Assembly: GCA_963824345.1 (NCBI GenBank)
Contig: CAWGOZ010000002.1
Coordinates: 1-64,000 of the forward strand
DNA from: Palsa-89 sp963824345
GTDB taxonomy: Bacteria > Acidobacteriota > Terriglobia > Bryobacterales > Bryobacteraceae
Reading direction: 5' to 3'
DNA: 64,000 nt
Shown in pieces: positions 18,436 through 27,104 of this stretch. The stretch's first letter is position 1, and every line of letters begins with the position of its first letter. The notes below the pieces were generated by a model that searched no databases, was not told the DNA's origin, and saw nothing but the letters and a program-made list of their open reading frames with translations. Both the position numbers and the translations under genes were made by a program.

Positions 18436-19476
18436 ATGAAAACTGCGGCTACGCTTATCGCCAGAGCCCCGATCTTCGTTCTCTGGGCATTATCGCCGGC
18501 TGGAGTCCATTCCCAGGCGACTGAGGCTGGCGGCGCCGCCTCCGCAAAGACGATCATCTTCCTGCAGCCGGCTCTGGACGGAATTGCCGGTCATTTTCAC
18601 GTTCCGAAAGCCGAGCACAGATACCCCTCCGAACAGCCTTTTAATTTAATTCTCTGGCAGTCGAACCCTAACAGGCCCGACGGACAACTGGTCCCGAGCA
18701 GCTGGCGCGCCGGCGACAAAACCGGCTTGTACCCCCGGGCTCCGCTTTCCGAACATCAGGCTTCTTTCCGCGATGCTGACGGTGAATCGACCGTACAGAT
18801 CGATGGCGGAACAGTGGGAGTTTACCTGAATTCCAAGGATCTCCCGGACGCGGCGGCGGTGGGCAAGATGATGATCACGCCGGCGTTCAAGCCTCCCGCA
18901 AATCAGCGAGTATACCCATTCGCGCAACCGGGTTTCGCGCTTGCCAATTCCCTTGAACTGCAGGTCCCAGTGGCTCACGATCTGAATCAGCGCGGTAATT
19001 TCACTTACGTTGTAGCCGATTTCGTGTTTATGGACCGTATAACTCACACACAAATTACGTATGAGTTCAATATCTTCCACGACAATCCGCGGGCAGTGCC
19101 GCCGCCGAGCCCGGAAAAAATGGACCAGACGGCGGTGGGCCCGTTCGATAAGCCCTCCCAAACATTCCAGGTTGGCAATCCCATAGAGCCAGGCTCCCGG
19201 GTGCTTACGGTAATGCCAGGATCGACCTTATTCCAAACTCGGCCATGGAAGGGTTGGCGTTTATTCAGTGCGGCGATCACGCTAAACAACTTCAAAAGAG
19301 CGCTGCAGGATCTGAGGGAAAAGGATTCGTCGTTCTCCGGATCGCAGAACCCCGCCGATTATGCCCTGGTAGAGTGGCATCTGAATGCGGAATTGACGTG
19401 CGGCTCGGGTCCGGCGGAGCTTGGCTGGTCGATGCGGAAAGCGCAGATCGCACTCATGCCGGAAAGCCAGCTATAA
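18436..19476 (+). CDS. Secreted protein of unknown function
   Basis: A 346-residue protein with a Sec signal peptide (MKTAATLIARAPIFVLWALSPAGVHSQA). ATG 18436 is preceded by GAGG. The mature part is rich in beta strands (VYLNSKDLPD, FTYVVADFVFMDRITHTQITYEFNIFHDN) and I do not recognise the family. A lectin- or jelly-roll-like fold is possible but not shown. It is divergent from the glycosyltransferase operon and convergent with the propeller gene ending at 19496. Confidence 0.65.
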   Translation: MKTAATLIARAPIFVLWALSPAGVHSQATEAGGAASAKTIIFLQPALDGIAGHFHVPKAEHRYPSEQPFNLILWQSNPNRPDGQLVPSSWRAGDKTGLYPRAPLSEHQASFRDADGESTVQIDGGTVGVYLNSKDLPDAAAVGKMMITPAFKPPANQRVYPFAQPGFALANSLELQVPVAHDLNQRGNFTYVVADFVFMDRITHTQITYEFNIFHDNPRAVPPPSPEKMDQTAVGPFDKPSQTFQVGNPIEPGSRVLTVMPGSTLFQTRPWKGWRLFSAAITLNNFKRALQDLREKDSSFSGSQNPADYALVEWHLNAELTCGSGPAELGWSMRKAQIALMPESQL

Positions 19477-19495
19477 CATTTGCCGGCGCGAAAGA

Positions 19496-21082
19496 CTAGG
19501 GGGTCGCTCGAAGCAGACCGAATGCCGCGATGCCATTCGGCGTCCCTACGTACACCTTGCCGTTAACGATGGTCGGCACCATGAATTTGCTGCCTGAGCC
19601 GAACTGGTCGCGTCCGTTAGCTGACTCATTGGTGTTGTAAAGCTCATTCGCCAGATTATCGGCCGAGTACGCGTGCAAAACGGCGGGAGTGTTATATTCC
19701 AGGGCCCATACGATAGCGTCCTTGGATCCATTGGCTGAGATGCTCGGAGTGGTTCCGGGATGGGGAAACTCAGTGCTGGTTTGCGAAACAGGAGTTAATG
19801 AGAGCACTGCGTTGCTGAACTGAAAGGCGCGAATCGGACTGCCGGCAGCGCCATAGTATATCCGGCCGTTAAAATAGGCGGGCATCGACCAGATACCACC
19901 CGGCAATGCGCCAACGAGCTCCTGATAAATTGCTGCATCATTCTGCGGATTAAACTTACCCATGTTGTCACGATCCACTAAATAGACGTTCATATCTTTG
20001 CCGGCTCCGATTGCCAGATGCTTGACTTGGCCGTCAACGTCGGTCATGTCCGGCAAGACCAAAGCGCCACCGGCGCCTAGGTCCCGATCCGCATCGGATT
20101 CGCGGTCCGTATCGTACATCGTGAAATAGTCCGCGAGCGTGAGTCGACTGCCGGCGGTCGAAAGCTTTAGGAAAGCGTTGCCATAGTCACCCTTTATCGG
20201 AAAGCCCCTATCATCGAGCGTCGTATCGAACGTGCCGTTGCCGACCGGGATATAGATGAACCCGCTAGAATCGGCCGCCAATCCGGCGCCGGAACTCCAG
20301 ATGCCCCCGTCGTCGCCATTAGGAGTGATGTTGATCACGCTTGTTTGCGCGAGCGTGTTCGCATCGTAGCCCATGAGCCAGCCGGTGTATGGACGATTAT
20401 CACAATGCGAGGCCCAGGCCAGATAAACTACACCGTTTAGCAGTAACAATCCCGAGCGTTCTTTGTATTGCTTTGGATCGAAGCGAACATAACCGCCGCT
20501 GCTTTCTGAACCGGTGCTAGGGTATTTTGCCGTAATCTCCACCGCATTCAGCGGCGACCCGGCTGAGAGGCTCACTTTATGCAGCCGCTGATGATAATTT
20601 CCGGAAGCGTCCTTGCTCATGGCTACCGCGAAGACCGCATCCTCCGCAGGGCCGCCCTTGAGAGAGATTACCGGCGTTGAGGTAATGCCGATCTCGGGAC
20701 TTACATTCAGGCAGTTCCGGTTGTCAGAGGCCGTTTCACCGCTGGTGAGGAGTTCCACTTTCCAAAGCTGCGCGCCCGTATCTGCGTCCAGGGCATACAG
20801 GCTATCGTTCTCTGTCGCAACAATCAGGAGATTGTGTGTCCCGTGGTTTGGAACGGCGATTTTAGGGACATAGAGCGGTTGTGCGTCAACCTTGCCGTCC
20901 AATGTGACTCGGAAGAGCTTGCCGAACGTCGCTGAGTTTACATTGCTGGTGGTCAGCGTCGTTTCCGCCAGATTCTGCCCGGTACGGGCCACATCGTTAT
21001 GAGCGGTCAGCACGCTGGGCTGCGCCACCAGCCGCACGAGCGGAGCCGCAAGGAGGAATAACGAAACTACTCTTATGCTCAT
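19496..21082 (-). CDS. Secreted PQQ-like beta-propeller protein
   Basis: A 528-residue exported protein. I placed the start at ATG 21082 (MSIRVVSLFLLAAPLVRLVA, a signal peptide) because GGAGAAG lies just upstream; the frame is open further but without a ribosome site. Repeated blades carry quinoprotein-style motifs (SLYALDADTGAQLWKVELL, VNGKVYVGTPNGIAAFG). No catalytic dehydrogenase residues can be assigned, so it may be a structural propeller or binding protein. A close paralogue lies at 21947-23542 on the same strand, with a PEP-CTERM gene between them on the other strand. Confidence 0.8.
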   Translation of the reverse strand: MSIRVVSLFLLAAPLVRLVAQPSVLTAHNDVARTGQNLAETTLTTSNVNSATFGKLFRVTLDGKVDAQPLYVPKIAVPNHGTHNLLIVATENDSLYALDADTGAQLWKVELLTSGETASDNRNCLNVSPEIGITSTPVISLKGGPAEDAVFAVAMSKDASGNYHQRLHKVSLSAGSPLNAVEITAKYPSTGSESSGGYVRFDPKQYKERSGLLLLNGVVYLAWASHCDNRPYTGWLMGYDANTLAQTSVINITPNGDDGGIWSSGAGLAADSSGFIYIPVGNGTFDTTLDDRGFPIKGDYGNAFLKLSTAGSRLTLADYFTMYDTDRESDADRDLGAGGALVLPDMTDVDGQVKHLAIGAGKDMNVYLVDRDNMGKFNPQNDAAIYQELVGALPGGIWSMPAYFNGRIYYGAAGSPIRAFQFSNAVLSLTPVSQTSTEFPHPGTTPSISANGSKDAIVWALEYNTPAVLHAYSADNLANELYNTNESANGRDQFGSGSKFMVPTIVNGKVYVGTPNGIAAFGLLRATP

Positions 21083-21287
21083 ATCTCTTCTCCAAGAATT
21101 TGGTGAGGGCAATATTAACATATGCGTCGTGTCTCGACACCCTTGGGCGTACCGGTACGAGTCCAGCCGAAGCAGTACGCCGCCTGCTTCCAAAAGTACC
21201 GGTACAATTCCCGGGAGAGAGGCTGCCCTAAATGGGCCAAAATCGAAGCGATGGCTGTTATACTTATGTGTCGGTTAAAGGCTAAAA

Positions 21288-21950
21288 ATGGAAATGCCGG
21301 ATTACTTAAGCAATATCTCACCGGCCCTTCAGGGCAGCGAAAAACAGGGCAGCGAAAAAAAGATGCTGCTGTGGGGGGCGCGGATGACGGTCCTGCTGTT
21401 TGCCGTCAGTCTCACCGCTTCTACCATTACATACAACGCTAGCGGTACTTTCAACAGCAGCACGCCCAGCTCTGCGTACTCAGGGCCGGATGAAACGTGG
21501 TCGCTATCGTTTGATGTAAATAGCACTCCAGTTGTTTCCAACGTGGATGCAGGTGGATATTTCGATGCCGCTTTTTCGGACTTCAGTTACTCGTTGGATG
21601 GAGTCGCCGTTGCCATCACGCCGGTGGACATCCGATTCTTCAGCGCTCTCGACTACGGTGGGTTCGACATCTGCTTCACCATCGCATGCCAGTACTTCAA
21701 CAGCCCGACGGACGGAATTGAAATCGAGACCAGCCAATTGTTCACGGGATCTGAATCCGCGCCGACGATGTCAGCCGGCAACTTCCCGTGGATTGAAATG
21801 TCTTTATTTGTCGACTCCAGCTATTATCCCCAGGTTCCTCCGGGTACTGGCTCCGTGGAGGCGCTGGCTACTCCGGAACCTTCGAGTATCCTGATGCTTG
21901 GCTCCGGGCTTCTTTTGGCGCTTGCCGGGCGTCGCCCGCGGCGGCCCTAA
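21288..21950 (+). CDS. PEP-CTERM sorting-domain protein
   Basis: A 220-residue exported protein. The C-terminus is a textbook PEP-CTERM signal: ATPEPSSILMLG, a hydrophobic stretch and a basic tail RRPRRP. An exosortase would cleave and anchor it, but none is encoded in the window. The hydrophobic signal segment starts around residue 33 (MTVLLFAVSLTAS), so the true start may be ATG 21363 or 21384 instead of 21288. The central part is a beta-rich domain of unknown role. Its 3' end overlaps the end of the convergent propeller gene by four bases. Confidence 0.8.
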   Translation: MEMPDYLSNISPALQGSEKQGSEKKMLLWGARMTVLLFAVSLTASTITYNASGTFNSSTPSSAYSGPDETWSLSFDVNSTPVVSNVDAGGYFDAAFSDFSYSLDGVAVAITPVDIRFFSALDYGGFDICFTIACQYFNSPTDGIEIETSQLFTGSESAPTMSAGNFPWIEMSLFVDSSYYPQVPPGTGSVEALATPEPSSILMLGSGLLLALAGRRPRRP

Positions 21951-23542
21951 TTTTCCTTGCCGAGTAGCCCGAACGCAGCTACACCATCCGGAGTCGCCAC
22001 GTATACTTTTCCGTTTACGATGGTGGGCACGACGAACTTGTTGCCTGCGCCAAACTGATCGCGTCCGTTCGCGGCCTGATTCGTGTTGTAAAGCTCTTCC
22101 TCTAGATTGGTAGCCGAGTATGCGTGCAGCACCGCGGGGGTGACGTTCTCCACGGCCCAAAGGATGGCATTCTTCGAGCCATTCGCCGAAATACTCGGCG
22201 TGGTGCCGGGATAGCCAAACACAGTGCTGGTTTGTGAAACCGGAGTCAACGAGAGCACCGCTTTGCTGAACTGGAACGCCCGAATAGGAGCCCGGACTGC
22301 GCCGAAATATACATGGTTGTTGAAATAAGCCGGCATGCCCCAGATGCCCCCCGGCACCGCGCCGTACAACTCTTGATAAATGGCGTTATCATTTTGCGGA
22401 TTAAACTTACCCATATTGTCGCGGTCGACTATATAGACGTTATTATCTTTGCCTCCTCCGATTGCCAAATGCCGCACTGTTCCGTTGGCGTCGGTCATGT
22501 TCGGCAACACGACCACGCCGCCCGAACCCAAGTCCTGATCCCCGTCGGATTCACGGTCCGTATTGTACATGGCAAAATAGTCAGTCACGGCGAGTTGATT
22601 GCCGGCGGTGGAAAGCTTGAGAAAGGTATTGCCGAAATCGCCGTCGATTGGAAACCCTTCTGGTGTGAGAGTGTTGTCGAACGCGCCGTTTCCCGCGGTG
22701 TAATACATGTCTCCAGTGCTGAGATCGGCAGCGAAGCCGGCGCCCGATCCCCACAGGGCTCCGTCCTGTCCATTGGGAGTAATGTTGAGCACGCTGGTTT
22801 GTGCCAAAGTGTTTACGTTGTAGCCCATGATCCAGCCGTTGAAGGGGCGATTATCGCAATGCGAAGCCCATCCCAGATACACAATGCCGTTCAACACTAA
22901 TAACGCCGTTCGTTCCTTATACCTCTTGGGATCGAAGGTAACGTAACCGCCACTGCTATTCGGGCCATTACTGGGATATTGCGCGGCGATTTCCACGACG
23001 CCGAGCGACAGACCGGCCGTCAGGTTTACCTTGTGCAACCGATGATGATAGTTCCGAGAGGCGTCCTTCGTCATGGCCACGGCCAGGACTCCGCCTTCCG
23101 TCGAGCCGGGTTTGATGGCGATGACCGGCGTTGAGGTGATTCCGATTTCAGGAACTATCTGCGAGCAGTCGCGGTCGTCAGATGGCGTCTCGTTCTTACC
23201 TAGCAGAGACACCTGCCAGAGCTGCGCGCCAGTATCGGCGTCCAGCGCGTACAGGCTGTCGTTCTCAGTGGCCACAATCAGGAGATTATGCGTCCCCTGG
23301 TTAACAATAGGGATCCCGGGAACGTAGAGGGGCTGGGCGTCAACCACGCCGTCCAAGGTCGCCTGGAACAGCTTGCCGAAGGTGTCCGATTTCACGTTGG
23401 TGAGAGTCAGCGCGGTTTCGGACGAATTTAGCCCCGTCCGGGCTAAGTCGTTACGGGATGTCAGCACACTGGTCTGGGCCGCCAGTGGCAGGAATGGCGC
23501 ACTAAGCAGAGATAACGAAACCAGGCCAGTTCTTAAACGCAT
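21947..23542 (-). CDS. Secreted PQQ-like beta-propeller protein (paralogue)
   Basis: A 531-residue exported protein, clearly paralogous to the one at 19496-21082 along its whole length. ATG 23542 follows AGGGGG and begins a signal peptide (MRLRTGLVSLSLLSAPFLPLAAQ). Blade motifs match the paralogue (SLYALDADTGAQLWQVSLLG, VNGKVYVATPDGVAAFG). No quinoprotein dehydrogenase active site can be assigned with confidence. Confidence 0.8.
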   Translation of the reverse strand: MRLRTGLVSLSLLSAPFLPLAAQTSVLTSRNDLARTGLNSSETALTLTNVKSDTFGKLFQATLDGVVDAQPLYVPGIPIVNQGTHNLLIVATENDSLYALDADTGAQLWQVSLLGKNETPSDDRDCSQIVPEIGITSTPVIAIKPGSTEGGVLAVAMTKDASRNYHHRLHKVNLTAGLSLGVVEIAAQYPSNGPNSSGGYVTFDPKRYKERTALLVLNGIVYLGWASHCDNRPFNGWIMGYNVNTLAQTSVLNITPNGQDGALWGSGAGFAADLSTGDMYYTAGNGAFDNTLTPEGFPIDGDFGNTFLKLSTAGNQLAVTDYFAMYNTDRESDGDQDLGSGGVVVLPNMTDANGTVRHLAIGGGKDNNVYIVDRDNMGKFNPQNDNAIYQELYGAVPGGIWGMPAYFNNHVYFGAVRAPIRAFQFSKAVLSLTPVSQTSTVFGYPGTTPSISANGSKNAILWAVENVTPAVLHAYSATNLEEELYNTNQAANGRDQFGAGNKFVVPTIVNGKVYVATPDGVAAFGLLGKEN

Positions 23543-24025
23543 ATCTGCCCCCTTATAGGTTTGGCGACGCTCAGGGTATCACATTTTATTACTTCCTGAA
23601 AATGCTTCGTTGTAATGGTACGTACTGTCCTAAGCTGCGATGCCTCGAGAAGCGTTTTGTCGAACCAGGACTGCTGTAGACCAGCCCACAAACGTTTCTT
23701 CAGCCTGGGTTTGTTCAGCCTGGCTGTTGTTCAGCCTGGGTTGCACCCAGAGGCACGGTTCCGATATCGTAGTCGTAGTGTTCCCCGTTCCCAGGTACTT
23801 CGAAGCCGTTCGCGAGTCGCTTGATAGCGGATCGACCGTCAGCAAACGTACCTACACCAAGCTCTTCTGCTGGCTCGCTGCCCGATCCCAGCACCACGCA
23901 AACTCCGTTCACAGGTGTTGCCGAGCTAATTTTCGAGAGCGTGGCCTCACTCCGTGGTACAACTGCGACGTTTCCGTGAATGTGGCGGGGTTTGCTTACT
24001 TTTAAATCCGCAATAAGGAGGATAT
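23543..24025. other. Intergenic stretch with a short TTCAGCCTGG repeat
   Basis: No gene is supported here. TTCAGCCTGG occurs three times within about 23697-23740. The region must contain the promoter of the minus-strand propeller gene and that of the plus-strand gene at 24026, but I see no convincing -35/-10 pair. Confidence 0.5.
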
Positions 24026-25030
24026 ATGCGGACAGGTTGTGTACTGGGCAAGTTAGTTCGTACGATTGGGTTTCCGTGTTTCTGCGCAGTGCTATTGCAG
24101 TGCGGCGCAATAGGTCGCCTGAACGCCGCCGAATATTGGCTGGGTGGCGAAGATCCGGTTGTCCAGAAGGATAAGCACAAGGATCATCCAGCCGACTACA
24201 TGGATCTCTTTCGGCCGAACACGCCATGGTCGAGCGGAGCCGCCGGATTGACGGCGTTCAAAATCTCGACCCAATTGGTGGTGCGAGGCACCGACGAGCA
24301 ATTGAAGACGGTTATTGACGGCCTCAAGGCCCGGCATATTGGTCTGGCGGTTGAGATAGGCCTCCTTGTGTATTCGGACCGGTGCGGGCATGGAACAGAA
24401 GGCTACTCTGGGCCGTCCACCATCGAAAAGGTCGCCAAGCGAATCATGAGCATGGGTGGGCAACTGGACTATATCGCGATGGACGAGCCGGTAACGTGGG
24501 GGCACACCCAAAGCGGGACCAATAAAAAGGGCTATGAGTACTGCCACGAATCCATTAGCGATTTGGTGAAGGACATGGGTCCAAATGTCGCCATTCTGCA
24601 GCGCTATTTCCCAAATATTCGGTTTGGAGACATCGAATCGATCAACGCGCGTTTTCCTGACATGCCACGGGACGTGTTGGAGCTTAGCGACGAATTCGAC
24701 AAGCAGCTTAACGTCAAACTCGCATTTGTTCATTACGATGTCGCCTGGGTTAGCAATTGGCGGCCGCTGGCGAATCAACTGACGGGGGGCCTACGCAAGC
24801 GCAGAGTCGCCGTTGGAGTTATTTGCGATGGCGATGAAAAAGTGGGATCCGACCCGGCTTGGACCAGCCAGGCTCTGGCACGCTGTACTGACGTCGCGCG
24901 CGATCCGAAAACCAGGCCGGACCAGTTCGTCATCCAATCTTGGGAACCGGTGCCATACAATATGCTGCCCGAAACCAAGCCTGGAACCTTAACATTTCTC
25001 CTCAAGCAAGTGGAAACGTTATTGCGCTGA
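24026..25030 (+). CDS. Exported TIM-barrel-like protein of unknown function
   Basis: A 334-residue protein with an ideal ribosome site (AAGGAGG, 24014-24020) and an N-terminal hydrophobic export segment (about residues 10-30). The pattern of strands and helices (AFKISTQLVVRG, LDYIAMDEPVTWGH, NVAILQRYFP, LAFVHYDVAW, QFVIQSWEP) suggests a (beta/alpha)8 barrel of the glycoside-hydrolase type. The acids in MDEP are possible catalytic residues. I do not recognise a family. The GT90 gene starts on the next base after its stop, so the two are probably co-transcribed. Confidence 0.6.
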   Translation: MRTGCVLGKLVRTIGFPCFCAVLLQCGAIGRLNAAEYWLGGEDPVVQKDKHKDHPADYMDLFRPNTPWSSGAAGLTAFKISTQLVVRGTDEQLKTVIDGLKARHIGLAVEIGLLVYSDRCGHGTEGYSGPSTIEKVAKRIMSMGGQLDYIAMDEPVTWGHTQSGTNKKGYEYCHESISDLVKDMGPNVAILQRYFPNIRFGDIESINARFPDMPRDVLELSDEFDKQLNVKLAFVHYDVAWVSNWRPLANQLTGGLRKRRVAVGVICDGDEKVGSDPAWTSQALARCTDVARDPKTRPDQFVIQSWEPVPYNMLPETKPGTLTFLLKQVETLLR

Positions 25031-26371
25031 ATGCGCCAAAAGAGACGGCCTGGAGCCGGCGACCGTTGCACCGCATTGAATGAATGCAACCAAAGGATGA
25101 AGAAGCCGGTACGTGGGCAACGGCCCGACCAATCCAGGCCACCCGACTGCCGTCAAGCCCGAGACTTTGTCCCCGTTTGGTCGGCGGTTGATTTAGCCCG
25201 CCTCGAGCGCGTGGCGCGCGAAAATGCAAAATCATTGCTGGGACAACTGGCGAAAGTTCAGTTATACGCCGCCGCCGGTAAGATGCGAGAGGCCAGCGCT
25301 CGGGTCGGCAAGTTGTATGACAAGCACGCGGCCCAAGTTGTAGAAGACGCGTTTCTGTATCAGAATTTCGTTCAATGCTTCATCGCGCTGGGGCAGATTA
25401 ACGCCGCCGCTCAGATTGTGAACACGAGAATTGGAATTCCAGAGTGGTGTGCGATCACGTTCGACAACGAACTGATCAAAGCGCCAGGCGCTATCCTTTG
25501 GAATGTTCATGACCGGCGGCGGTGCACATTCAAGTTCAGCCGGGATATATATAGCTCCCAAAAGTATGACATGATCATCAATAACTGGCTATCGTGCCTC
25601 CCCGCGCTGGCGGCCTACCATAGCTCCGAAACGCACAGGGGCGGCGAAGTCGCGCTCAACGTCGACGACCACGGCGTGGTGCCCGGATTAGCTTTCTGCG
25701 ACTATCGACCGAATTTTTTCCTCATTCCCGATCCGCAATTTCAGTCAACTCACGGATATTCAGCCACTCGCAGCTATTACGAAAGCCATGACGTTCCCTG
25801 GTCGGACCGCGTTCCGCTAGCTTTCTGGCGCGGGGCGACAACCGGGCGCTACCCTGCTCCCGGCAAGAGGGACTGCTTCCTCCTTCCCCGCGTCCGATTA
25901 TGCAGCCTAACGCAATCTCGCCCGGACCTGTTCGACGTGGGGCTGAATCAGATAGTCCAAATTTCGAACCCCGAGGACATTCGCTCGATCGAGGAATCCG
26001 GGTTGATGCGCCCCACCGTACCCGACACCACGTTCAATCAGTATCGCTATCAGATCGACATTGACGGGAATAGTAATTCCTGGGCAGGTCTATTTACGAA
26101 ATTGCTGACAGGCAGCCCGGTGTTGAAGGTCGCGTCGCCGCTCGGCTTCCGTCAGTGGTATTACGATTTATTAGAGCCGTGGGTCAATTTCGTTCCTGTC
26201 GCTTCCGACATGTCCGACTTGATTGAAAAAACGGAATGGCTTCGAGACAATGCCGAGGAGGCCCGCCGGATCGGCGAGCGTGGAAGAGAAACCGCGGCTT
26301 TCCTGGCATACGATGCCGAGATAGTACGTTGTTCCTCTACCCTGGTGTCGGCATTTAGCTTTTTCTCTTAA
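25031..26371 (+). CDS. Glycosyltransferase, GT90/CAP10-like
   Basis: A 446-residue protein. The C-terminal half carries GT90 (LPS-modifying/CAP10, PF05686) signatures: VPLAFWRGATTGRYP, then YRYQIDIDGNSNSW and GSPVLKVASPLGFRQWYYDLLEPWVNFVPV. In this family the conserved Asp-Gly and Arg residues bind donor and acceptor. About residues 60-130 are helical, possibly TPR-like. Known members transfer xylose or glucose to glycans. ATG 25031 directly follows the stop of the exported barrel protein; a later start is possible because the first 45 residues are low in conserved pattern. Confidence 0.8.
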   Translation: MRQKRRPGAGDRCTALNECNQRMKKPVRGQRPDQSRPPDCRQARDFVPVWSAVDLARLERVARENAKSLLGQLAKVQLYAAAGKMREASARVGKLYDKHAAQVVEDAFLYQNFVQCFIALGQINAAAQIVNTRIGIPEWCAITFDNELIKAPGAILWNVHDRRRCTFKFSRDIYSSQKYDMIINNWLSCLPALAAYHSSETHRGGEVALNVDDHGVVPGLAFCDYRPNFFLIPDPQFQSTHGYSATRSYYESHDVPWSDRVPLAFWRGATTGRYPAPGKRDCFLLPRVRLCSLTQSRPDLFDVGLNQIVQISNPEDIRSIEESGLMRPTVPDTTFNQYRYQIDIDGNSNSWAGLFTKLLTGSPVLKVASPLGFRQWYYDLLEPWVNFVPVASDMSDLIEKTEWLRDNAEEARRIGERGRETAAFLAYDAEIVRCSSTLVSAFSFFS

Positions 26372-26415
26372 CGCGACAGGGCTAGCGCGGAAGGTGGGGC
26401 AGTTGGTCTTGCCGA

Positions 26416-27021
26416 TCAATATGTGCCGTCTGGCCTAATTTTTTCGATAACGCATTCTATCTCGTAGGGCCCGGCAGCATGCTGATTTTCAGGCAGGAAG
26501 AAATCGGTGGTACGGATGCGCTCACGCAGGTGAACCACTCTATACGCGCTTCTAGGCAGCGTCGATTCGATCTCGAAAAGCAACCGGCCCGCCGTGTAAA
26601 AGCGCTTATGATCCGGATTGAAATGCGACGGAAGCGCTTTTCTGCGTTCGTATGCCTCCATCAAGGGAACGAATATGATTAGCGTTCCGTCGAGAGCCAG
26701 AGCTCTTAAGCATTCACGGAAGAAGTATCCATAGTCTGCGATATGTTCAAGGAAGTGGGAAGCATGCACGGTTCCAACTGTTCCATCGGCGAACGGCATA
26801 TTTCTTCCGTCGTATCCCGGGGTATCGGTATCAAGCCCAACGGAGTCCCTAAAAAGAGGCGTAGAATCTTCATAGCCTTTATAACCAATATCAATAACAA
26901 TTCCCGGCCTGATGAATTTGTCCCAAAACCCTTCGTTCAGCCGCTGGTCGAATAGTTTCGCCGGTTCCCCCCGCAGCCGCTCGGACCTAACAAGACTTAT
27001 TCGTTCCACCTTAGCGCTCAT
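26416..27021 (-). CDS. SAM-dependent methyltransferase (class I)
   Basis: A 201-residue protein. I set the start at ATG 27021 because GGAGG lies five bases upstream; the frame is open to 27099 without such support. The SAM-binding region is VIDIGYKG (motif I, somewhat degenerate), followed by MPFADGTVGTVHASHFLEHI and ECLRALALDGTLIIFVP, typical of Methyltransf_11-type enzymes in polysaccharide clusters. The substrate is unknown, probably a sugar or lipid-linked sugar. It is divergent from the giant glycosyltransferase at 27105. Confidence 0.75.
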   Translation of the reverse strand: MSAKVERISLVRSERLRGEPAKLFDQRLNEGFWDKFIRPGIVIDIGYKGYEDSTPLFRDSVGLDTDTPGYDGRNMPFADGTVGTVHASHFLEHIADYGYFFRECLRALALDGTLIIFVPLMEAYERRKALPSHFNPDHKRFYTAGRLLFEIESTLPRSAYRVVHLRERIRTTDFFLPENQHAAGPYEIECVIEKIRPDGTY

Positions 27022-27104
27022 GTCTGCCTCCGGCGCAGAAACATTCCTCCGGGATTTCCTCCTGGCTTCCGGCATGGACCAAAGTATACACCAAGTCACC
27101 GAGT

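Noticed and set aside
23715..24227. 170-codon minus-strand frame upstream of the exported barrel gene
   Set aside because: It overlaps the start of a gene with an ideal ribosome site and has no protein-like pattern.
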